Assembly: GCA_025455245.1 (NCBI GenBank)
Contig: JALOMX010000321.1
Coordinates: 1 to 5,455, forward strand
Source of the DNA: Chitinophagaceae bacterium
GTDB lineage: Bacteria > Bacteroidota > Bacteroidia > Chitinophagales > Chitinophagaceae
Direction of reading: 5' to 3'
Length of the DNA: 5,455 nucleotides
Numbering within the stretch: position 1 is the first letter of the stretch; every line of letters begins with the position of its first letter. Position numbers and translations under genes: made by a program. The notes under the pieces are model-generated. The model was given only the letters and a program-made list of their open reading frames with translations. It had not been told where the DNA came from and did no database searches. Positions 1-5,455 of the stretch are shown here, piece by piece.

Positions 1-231
1 GCCTGATGCCGCAGGGATGCTATCCGCCGCAGTCTCGCCATTCTTTGGTTTCTTTTTGAAAATATTTCCATCGAGAACATCATCTATTGCTTTATCAACC
101 TTTTGATTGACTTTATTTTCCGCTTTCCACTTTGCATTTTCTGCAACACGTTCAGCGGAAGTAGTTTGCGCAAGAGAAAAATTATAAACGGTAATTGACC
201 CTAAAAACAACCAAGAAAAAAATCTGCACAT
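1..231 (-). CDS. Exported protein, N-terminal part only; possibly OmpA family
   Basis: Reading the minus strand from the ATG at 231 gives 77 codons with no stop before the window edge, so the C-terminal part is missing. The first 21 residues form a signal peptide: a short polar start (MCR), a hydrophobic stretch (FFSWLFLGSITVYNFS), then a likely cleavage site at SLA|Q. The mature part is highly charged and probably helical, with AENKVNQKVDKAIDDVLDG followed by a FKKKPKNG basic patch and a low-complexity linker. Envelope proteins of Bacteroidota, notably some OmpA-family proteins, often begin with this pattern of Asn/Lys/Asp-rich helix then a lysine patch. The OmpA assignment is inference from this resemblance, because the peptidoglycan-binding domain would lie outside the window. 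No clear Shine-Dalgarno site is visible before the ATG, which is common in this phylum. It lies 62 bases after the small minus-strand ORF at 294-446 and could share its transcript. Confidence 0.7.
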   Translation of the reverse strand, partial: MCRFFSWLFLGSITVYNFSLAQTTSAERVAENAKWKAENKVNQKVDKAIDDVLDGNIFKKKPKNGETAADSIPAASG

Positions 232-293
232 TTGAAAAGTGTTATTTGTTTATAAATAAAATCCGTTCCTTTAGATTCCATTGAACAGCATAA

Positions 294-446
294 TCACTGA
301 ATCCACAAGCTCAACAGAATAATTACTGCAAGCACCAGATACCAAAAAAGCCAATCAAGCTGTTCTGTCCATTTAAATAGATTGGCAACTTTTTCGATTG
401 CGGATGGCCAAACCTTGCCTGATAAACTAATGGTTGGTATTTCCAT
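294..446 (-). CDS. Possible small single-pass membrane protein (50 aa)
   Basis: This is a 50-residue ORF on the minus strand, starting MEIPTISLSGKVWPS and ending in a strongly hydrophobic Trp/Leu-rich segment (LDWLFWYLVLAVIILLSLWI) directly before the TGA. That layout, a short soluble amphipathic part (IEKVANLFKW) followed by one C-terminal helix, would give a tail-anchored inner-membrane protein. The ATG at 446 is preceded by AGGAA (bases 451-455 on the plus strand) at a suitable distance, which favours this start over the longer frame that opens at 506. The ORF otherwise fills the space between the divergent genes and points the same way as the exported protein at 231-1. I do not recognise a family and no function can be given. 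It may be a chance ORF, because AT-rich DNA readily encodes hydrophobic stretches. Confidence 0.45.
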   Translation of the reverse strand: MEIPTISLSGKVWPSAIEKVANLFKWTEQLDWLFWYLVLAVIILLSLWIQ

Positions 447-459
447 TTTTTTCCTGTTC

Positions 460-490
460 TTTGAACAAGAAGCAGTTGCTTTTATATGTG
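460..490 (+). promoter_or_regulatory. Candidate Bacteroidota-type promoter for the sensor kinase
   Basis: TTTG at 460-463 is followed after 19 bases by TATATGTG at 483-490. The Bacteroidota housekeeping promoter is TTTG, a 19-21 base spacer, then TAnnTTTG; here the -33 element is exact and the -7 element matches five of six fixed bases. Transcription would start near 495, leaving about 75 bases of leader before the chosen start codon at 569. It sits in the divergent intergenic region in the right orientation. A TTCTT-N5-AAGAA dyad (457-471) overlaps the -33 element and might be an operator, but arms of five bases can occur by chance. Confidence 0.4.
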
Positions 491-557
491 GTCCATAGAT
501 TATCACAATATGAAATTAAAATGAACGGAAACCATTACAGACCACCAATGAGCATAC

Positions 558-563
558 GAGGAA
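558..563 (+). promoter_or_regulatory. Ribosome binding site deciding the start at 569
   Basis: GAGGAA lies just upstream of the ATG at 569, with about six to seven bases between the purine core and the start codon. The frame also contains ATGs at 521 and 548 and a TTG at 434, but none has a comparable site. Only the 569 start places a basic residue and hydrophobic core right at the N-terminus, as expected for a signal peptide. Confidence 0.5.
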
Positions 564-568
564 TCCGG

Positions 569-2152
569 ATGCGTAAACCAAGCCTGACCATTCCTCTTTT
601 CATATTTTTCATTATACTTTCAATTCAAATAAAGGCCCAACCTGTACCCCTTGAAGCGTTTTATCTGGAAGAAATGAAAATCCCCAACTACCTTTTAAAT
701 ACCGGACGTCCGACAGATATCTGCCTGTTCAATAATGGCAGGGTATTTTTTCATAATGGCCGTTATATATTTGAAAAAAAAGGCAATAGCATTGAACCTG
801 TGGCGGGGCAGGGATCAGGAGGAATATCGGAAGGCATTGATTTCATGACTGGCAGCAATGGTATTCATCTATGGGCTGTAAGCGGCGAAAGGTTTTATTT
901 ATACAATAAAAAATTCCAGTCATTCGAAAGACATAATGCTTTAGTAAAAAGTGATACACTCAGAGCACTTCGCTGGAAAGTAGCGCCCTGGCAAAAAAAA
1001 CTTCTGATTGCAGCACAGGATTCTACTGTTTATTTATACAACCCGGCAAATACTATTACCAGACCTTTTTATAAATTCCCTGCAAATTCGATGCCTCCAT
1101 TCCGCGTACTGGAATTGGAAGGTGACCATGCATTATTGGGTAGCGCCAATGAATGGTTGCTTGTAGAAAGTAACGGCAGTGTACGAACAATAGCAAAATT
1201 TAAGAATCCGGTTGAAATGCAAACGGCAACAATCTTACAACGTACATGGCTTTATGTATGGACAATTACTGCCGAACTTTACCGCATACACCTGCCAACA
1301 GGCCGTATAAGCAAAGAAAAAATAGGAACACCTGTAGTTCGCCCACTAGGCACAATAGGTATTAATGGCGTAAAGTATGCCGTACTTGGCGGCACAGACA
1401 GCACATACTTATTTCAACCCGAAACCGGCACACGATTTACCTGGCATGGCAATGAAAGGCAGAAAGGTGCAAAACTGAAAGGCGGACCCGGCTCAATGGC
1501 ACAAGACATATATGGCAGGGTGTGGTTTACAAGCGGGCAATCCATTTTTTGGTTCGATGCACCCTTAAAAACATTTCAACCTGCCTTTTCTTTTTTGGAT
1601 CAATTACCGGAAACCCCAATCAATTCCATTGAAGAACCCAAAGAAATAACTGTAAGTAAATTCCATCCTTTGGTATTTTTTACAGCCGCTAATACTTTAT
1701 ACATATATGATACGCTGCAAAAGCAAATTGCTCAGAAAGCTGAATTGCCTGTTGAAAAAGGATTATCGTTTATCAACCTGCAAGAAATAAATGAAAATGA
1801 ATGGATCATTTCGGCTAATCAGGGATTCTATTTGTACAATAAACAAAGCAACCGTTTTATCCCTGTTACATACCAAAATGAGCCTATCCTTAAGTCATAC
1901 GCTGAAGTTGTCGGAGATCAAATTTACATTCGTGACCGATCAAGGAATTTGTACAAAATGACCATCAAACCCCTGGTAAAGCCAGAAAAAGTAGCAACGG
2001 ACTCATTCAGTATTTATACCATGTGCAGGGCCGGTGAGGATCGGCTGATTGCCATTACAGATAAAGGAATTGCATATTTCACACCGGGTACGGGGCGTTG
2101 GTCTCTATTGTCAACTTACCAAAAAATGGGCAACCCCTATGCGGGTAGTTGA
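569..2152 (+). pseudogene. Sensor histidine kinase, N-terminal fragment (signal peptide and beta-propeller), frameshifted
   Basis: This 527-residue ORF is the sensing half of a hybrid-type periplasmic sensor kinase. Residues 1-23 (MRKPSLTIPLFIFFIILSIQ then IKA) form a signal peptide, with likely cleavage before QPVP. The rest is a series of beta-strand-rich repeats with the recurrent pattern of an aromatic strand such as FYLYNK, VYLYNP, FYLYNK or IAYFTP, then a turn and a strand containing W or F. These resemble blades of the propeller found in Bacteroidota two-component sensors, where the domain binds or senses an external signal in the periplasm. The frame ends at a TGA (2150-2152) in mid-domain, right after the blade element KGIAYFTPGTGRW, and there is no kinase part. 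The missing part continues in the next frame from the same spot, so I read the two pieces as one broken gene of about 988 codons (569-3536). Translated alone, this piece would be an exported propeller with no output domain. Confidence 0.85.
2102..2152 (+). other. Frame-disruption zone inside the sensor kinase gene
   Basis: The upstream frame stops at TGA 2150-2152. The downstream frame is closed before 2049 by a TGA at 2046-2048, so the change of frame must fall between 2049 and 2149. Because the upstream frame still encodes a good propeller motif (GIAYFTPGTGRW) to 2101, the likely zone narrows to 2102-2149. Going from one frame to the other requires one surplus base (or two missing). Three homopolymer runs are candidates: AAAAAA at 2121-2126, CCCC at 2134-2137 and GGG at 2143-2145. 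Dropping one C gives MGNPMRVVEGKIW; dropping one A gives QKWATPMRVVEGKIW. Both join smoothly to the downstream protein. Confidence 0.85.
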
Positions 2153-3536
2153 AGGAAAGATATGGTGCTTTTCTGAAAAGGATGGCAGCATACAACAAAC
2201 CATTCTTCTGAATAAACCCGGTTTGCCATACAGCATTACCCAAATTGAAGCAATTGACAAGGACAGGCTAATAATACTACAGCATAACCAACCATTGTAC
2301 ATTTTGCACCTGCCAAAACAACAATTTACACAAATCGGGATACAGCAAGGCTGGTGGGGACATTATATGGGATCACAATCCAGGTTAGCCTCAGGTTATA
2401 AAAATGACTGGTGGGCAACATTCGATGGAGGAATTATGCATTTTACACAGGATGAAATCCTGCAACCATTAACTCCACCGCCCGCTCCTGATATTTATAA
2501 GATACTGATTCAATATGAACCACATCCCCGTGATGCAACTTATTATACCAATAACCCTCTTAGAGTAGATTACCGGCAGGGAACAGTAACGTTTATGTTC
2601 AGTGGCCGCCAAAACGACAGTATAGAATACAGGCTGCCTCCCTATGATAAAATCTGGCGTAAAGGAACAACAGCCACCTATACCAATCTGTCCGGGGGTA
2701 TTTACACATTACAAATTCGCGAATGCGGACCGGGAAACACCTATTCGACCAACACACAACTTCAATTAGAAATACTTCCGCCCTTTTGGAAAAAAAACTG
2801 GTTTAAACTGTTGGCAACGTTTGTTTTAGTTTTAACAAGCTACCTTGCATTCAGGCTTCGATTGAAACAACAAACGGAAAAACAGGCAAGGCAATTACAA
2901 CTTGCGCAAAGCGAGTTGAAGGCCATCAGAAGTCAAATGAATCCTCATTTTATTTTCAACTGTTTGACAGCTATCGACGGATTGATTGCAACAAAACAAA
3001 ACATTAAAGCTTCAGAATACCTGGCAAAATTCTCAAAACTTGTGAGGCAGGTATTGCAATTATCCGAAAAACAAATGATACCGCTCCGGCAAGAACTGGA
3101 TACATTAAAAACCTATTTGCAACTTGAACAGCTACGCATGCAGGAAGGGTTTTCTTTTAAGATTAAAGCAGATGAACATTTGCTTGACCAACTTGAACTA
3201 CCTCCGCTTCTGTTGCAGCCTTTTGTTGAAAATGCAATTTTACATGGATTAAAAAACAGTCTCCGCAGTGAAAAACATATTGAGATATCTGTTATACAAA
3301 AAGAATCTGCTATCGAATTTTGCGTAAAAGATAATGGTGCCGGCAGAAAAAATAAATCACCTGTTGATAAGGAATCAAAAGAGCATGTAAGTTTGGGTAC
3401 ACATCTTACCCGTGAACGTTTAAAAATGATGGAAAAGGTAATGGGTGTAAAGACAACCATTATTTTTGAGGACAAAACAGACTCGGACAATCTGCCGGCA
3501 GGCACAAATGTTACCATTGTACTCAATCCAAAATAA
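2139..3536 (+). pseudogene. Sensor histidine kinase, C-terminal fragment (Y_Y_Y, membrane helix, LytS-type kinase), frameshifted
   Basis: Numbered from the in-frame ATG at 2139, this 465-residue piece starts inside the propeller (EGKIWCFSEKDG). A Y_Y_Y immunoglobulin-like domain follows at about 163-214 (EYRLPPYDKIW, YTNLSGGIYTLQIRE, ending in PPFWKKNWF). One membrane helix is at about 222-240, then a charged coiled coil (241-262). The kinase has the His_kinase (LytS/YehU) dimerisation segment with phospho-acceptor His270 in QMNPHFIFN, and a GHKL ATPase with the N box LLLQPFVENAILHGL (Asn365), VKDNGAGR (Asp398) and SLGTHLTRERL. The last motif is the usual Bacteroidota form of the G2 box. All catalytic motifs are present. 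The ATG at 2139 overlaps the upstream ORF by 14 bases but has only a weak GGG upstream. Starting there would leave the Y_Y_Y domain without a signal peptide, so independent function is unlikely. A TTG at 2049 opens the same frame earlier. The kinase should phosphorylate the regulator encoded 7 bases downstream. Confidence 0.88.
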
Positions 3537-3543
3537 TTAGTTT

Positions 3544-4305
3544 ATGATTCAAGCGATGATTGTTGATGATGAACAGTATTGTATCGACTCACTGAAAGCG
3601 AAACTGCAGAAATACCATCCGGAGATAAAGGTTGTGGCCACTGAAAACAAACCAAATTTCATGGCATCATCTATTGAAAAAATAAAACCCGATGTATTAT
3701 TCCTCGATATAAACCTCGGTCCTGTTACAGGTTTCGATTTATTGGAATCGGTAACACCACCATTACCTAAAATCGTTTTTACAACCGCATACGATCAATA
3801 TGCTATCAAGGCATTCAAATATAATGCGATTGATTATTTACTGAAACCCATTGATGATGAAGAACTGGAAACCACTGTTGAAAAACTAAGAAACACCCAA
3901 AGCCTATGGCCCGATCTGAATCAGATTGGCAAAACCATTCAACAACTCAAGGAAAAAGCTACAGGCTTTAAAAAACTGGCCTTACCCACACTTCACGGTT
4001 TTGAACTGATAGATCTTGAAGAATTAATACGACTGGAAGCAGCAAGCAATTATACCCATTTCTATCTGTTAGGTGACAAGAAAATTACAATCAGCAAAAC
4101 ACTGAAAGAATATGAAGATTTACTGGAAGGTGAAGGATTTGCAAGAATTCATCAAAGCCATATAATCAACATGAAGTTTCTGAAAAATTTCAATAAGGGT
4201 AAAACTGCAACCGTAACCATGCAAGACGGTGTTGAACTCGATGTGGGTGCTACAAGGCGTCAGGAGTTTATGCTAAAATTTAAAGAATATTTCAAGGTCA
4301 GTTAA
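3544..4305 (+). CDS. LytTR-family response regulator
   Basis: This complete 253-residue protein is the output partner of the kinase just upstream. Residues 1-115 are a receiver domain: acidic pair Asp8-Asp9 in MIVDDE, phospho-acceptor Asp55 in LFLDINLG, switch Thr81 in FTTAYD, and Lys101-Pro102 in IDYLLKP. A helical linker follows at about 116-142. Residues 143-250 are a LytTR DNA-binding domain, with LIRLEAASNYTHFYL, the TISKTLKEYEDLL helix, and FARIHQSHIINMKFLKNF, which is the typical RvHkSyiVN region. The segment that is usually V-S-x-R-(R/K) near the C-terminus reads VGATRRQEF here, a small deviation. The start at 3544 gives the normal family N-terminus (MIxAxIVDDE) and lies 7 bases after the kinase stop, so the two genes form an operon. 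Its targets cannot be told from this window; LytTR regulators usually act as dimers on paired direct repeats. The regulator is intact although its kinase is broken. Confidence 0.95.
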   Translation: MIQAMIVDDEQYCIDSLKAKLQKYHPEIKVVATENKPNFMASSIEKIKPDVLFLDINLGPVTGFDLLESVTPPLPKIVFTTAYDQYAIKAFKYNAIDYLLKPIDDEELETTVEKLRNTQSLWPDLNQIGKTIQQLKEKATGFKKLALPTLHGFELIDLEELIRLEAASNYTHFYLLGDKKITISKTLKEYEDLLEGEGFARIHQSHIINMKFLKNFNKGKTATVTMQDGVELDVGATRRQEFMLKFKEYFKVS

Positions 4306-4343
4306 TCCCTGTTTTTTTAAACAAATCTGTTACAAGAAATCCT

Positions 4344-4351
4344 TAGCTTTA
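4344..4351 (+). promoter_or_regulatory. Weak candidate -7 element upstream of the nuclease gene
   Basis: TAGCTTTA matches the Bacteroidota TAnnTTTG element except for its last base, and lies 53 bases before the ATG at 4405. No TTTG or TTG is found 19-21 bases upstream, so the promoter is unproven. The 4306-4404 gap otherwise contains only AT-rich sequence, a short repeat of AATCGTT (4352-4358 and 4360-4366) and a T-run at 4312-4318 without a solid hairpin. Confidence 0.22.
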
Positions 4352-4404
4352 AATCGTTGAATCGTTTGATCAATAATCTTTAAAAAACAATAAATCATTT
4401 CCAT

Positions 4405-5455
4405 ATGAATGTTCGCGTGAAGTTTCTTGGTGCGGCAAGTGAAGTAACAGGCAGCAAATACCTGCTTCAAATAGGAGATTTTCGTGTGCTGATCGATTGC
4501 GGACTGTTTCAGGGTCGTAAAGAGTTAAGGCTGTTGAACTGGGAACCCTTCCCAATTCCGCCTTCAGAAATTGACGCTGTGATAATTACGCATGCACACC
4601 TTGACCATACAGGTTACCTCCCCAAGCTGTTTAAGGATGGCTATGAAGGTCCCGTTTACTGCACTACTGCAACAGCCGACCTGATGAACCTGATTCTGAT
4701 GGACAGTGCCGGGTTACAGGTAGAAGAAGCAAAATATGCCAAAAAGAAGGGCTATTCAAAACATGCTGAACCGCTTCCCCTTTACGATGTAGATGACGTA
4801 AAACCCATAGCCGATAAAATTGTAGGTACAACTTTTGCAAAGTCTGTTAAAATAACTGAAGGAATTGATGTTTGCTTTTATAATGCAGGTCATATACTGG
4901 GTGCTGCAATTGTAGAAATTACGATTAAAGGGGATTCGCAAACCAAAAAGATAGTATTTTCCGGAGATCTTGGCAGACCAAATGATCCCATCCTTTATCC
5001 GCCACATATCATAAAACATGCAGATATTTTATTTGTAGAGTCCACTTACGGCAACAGGGATATCAAGCCTACAGACATGGATGATGTGATTGACATTATG
5101 AATAATACGTTTGATGCCGATGGAAATATTATTGTTCCGGCATTTTCCATTGGCCGGAGTCAGAATTTATTGATGATGCTTAAGAACCTGTTGCACGACA
5201 AAGAGATTCCCAAGGTTCGCATTTATCTTGACAGCCCGATGGCCATAAAGGCAACAGAGTTTTACAGAAAGCATAAATCATATCATAAATTATCGGAAAC
5301 TGATATTGAAAATGATGAAACTTTTTTAACACTTCGCAATAACCTTACTGTCACACAAAGTGCCGAGGAATCAAAGAAAATTAATGACCATAAACATGAT
5401 TCGGTAATAATTGCAGGCAGTGGTATGATGACCGGAGGAAGAATATTACATCATC
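4405..5455 (+). CDS. Metallo-beta-lactamase/beta-CASP family ribonuclease-like protein (CPSF-type), C-terminus missing
   Basis: Starting at the ATG at 4405, 350 codons run open to the window edge. The N-terminus MNVRVKFLGAASEVTGSKYL is typical of CPSF73-like bacterial MBL proteins. The metal-binding set is complete as far as it can be seen: HAHLDH (His63, His65, Asp67, His68), His163 in NAGHILGA, and Asp188 in FSGDLGRP. The beta-CASP insert follows: VESTYGNR (motif A, Glu212), VPAFSIGRSQ, LDSPMAIKAT, and the motif B region IAGSGMMTGGRILHH at 336-350. Motif C and the last metal His should lie just beyond the window. Members of this family are two-zinc RNases that cut or trim single-stranded RNA, so a cytoplasmic RNA-processing role is likely, but the exact substrate is not known from sequence. 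No Shine-Dalgarno site precedes the ATG, only an A/T-rich leader. It is codirectional with the two-component genes after a 99-base gap, and a functional link is not shown. Confidence 0.93.
   Translation, partial: MNVRVKFLGAASEVTGSKYLLQIGDFRVLIDCGLFQGRKELRLLNWEPFPIPPSEIDAVIITHAHLDHTGYLPKLFKDGYEGPVYCTTATADLMNLILMDSAGLQVEEAKYAKKKGYSKHAEPLPLYDVDDVKPIADKIVGTTFAKSVKITEGIDVCFYNAGHILGAAIVEITIKGDSQTKKIVFSGDLGRPNDPILYPPHIIKHADILFVESTYGNRDIKPTDMDDVIDIMNNTFDADGNIIVPAFSIGRSQNLLMMLKNLLHDKEIPKVRIYLDSPMAIKATEFYRKHKSYHKLSETDIENDETFLTLRNNLTVTQSAEESKKINDHKHDSVIIAGSGMMTGGRILHH

Noticed and set aside
474..506. Minus-strand promoter for the small ORF
   Set aside because: The best spaced pair (a TTG and TATAAAAG) matches only three of the six fixed -7 bases.
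434..568. Upstream extension of the kinase N-terminus to TTG 434, ATG 521 or ATG 548
   Set aside because: The extension would put 7 to 45 residues before the signal peptide and runs over the candidate promoter; the GAGGAA site fits the ATG at 569 best.
2111..2302. 63-residue minus-strand ORF over the frame-disruption zone
   Set aside because: It is antisense to propeller coding sequence and has no recognisable features.
3113..3526. 137-residue minus-strand ORF
   Set aside because: It lies wholly inside the kinase domain coding sequence, which carries clear catalytic motifs in the plus frame. The product is Ser/Phe/Cys-rich with no recognisable domain, as expected for an antisense shadow.
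4293..4320. Rho-independent terminator after the response regulator
   Set aside because: A T-run (4312-4318) is present, but the only pairing in front of it is a 3-base CAG/CTG stem, too weak to call.
4370..4555. 61-residue minus-strand ORF
   Set aside because: It is antisense to the start of the metallo-beta-lactamase gene and its leader, with no domain, so it is a shadow.
4756..5019. 87-residue minus-strand ORF
   Set aside because: It is antisense to the beta-CASP gene across its conserved AGHILGA and SGDLGR motifs, and has no recognisable domain.

Overview
The window looks like chromosomal DNA of a member of the Bacteroidota, probably a Chitinophagaceae-like organism. This rests on the LytS-type histidine kinase with a periplasmic propeller and Y_Y_Y domain, the paired LytTR response regulator, signal peptides cleaved before Gln (LA|Q, KA|Q), AT-rich leaders with few strong Shine-Dalgarno sites, and a good match to the Bacteroidota TTTG / TAnnTTTG promoter. 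The family-level placement is an inference.

Layout: (1) 231 to 1, minus strand, is the start of an exported protein that runs off the left edge and resembles the N-terminus of OmpA-family proteins. (2) 446 to 294, minus strand, is a possible 50-residue protein with a C-terminal membrane segment. (3) 447-568 is a divergent intergenic region with a candidate plus-strand promoter at 460-490. (4) 569-3536, plus strand, is one sensor histidine kinase gene broken by a +1 shift of frame between about 2102 and 2149. The upstream part (569-2152) holds the signal peptide and most of the propeller. The downstream part (2139-3536) holds the end of the propeller, the Y_Y_Y domain, the membrane helix and the kinase. 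(5) 3544-4305 is the cognate LytTR response regulator, 7 bases downstream. (6) 4306-4404 is a short gap with a weak candidate promoter. (7) 4405 to the right edge is a metallo-beta-lactamase/beta-CASP (CPSF/RNase-like) gene, cut off by the window.

How the genes work together: the kinase should sense a periplasmic signal through its propeller, autophosphorylate on the His of NPHFIFN, and pass phosphate to Asp55 of the regulator, which binds DNA through LytTR. The frame disruption means the kinase is either inactive in this strain, restored by slippage or recoding, or miscalled by a one-base sequencing or assembly error. The nuclease gene lies in the same direction but after a 99-base gap, so it may have its own promoter. 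I see no RNA gene, CRISPR array, insertion sequence or clearly new system. The most notable feature is the split kinase.
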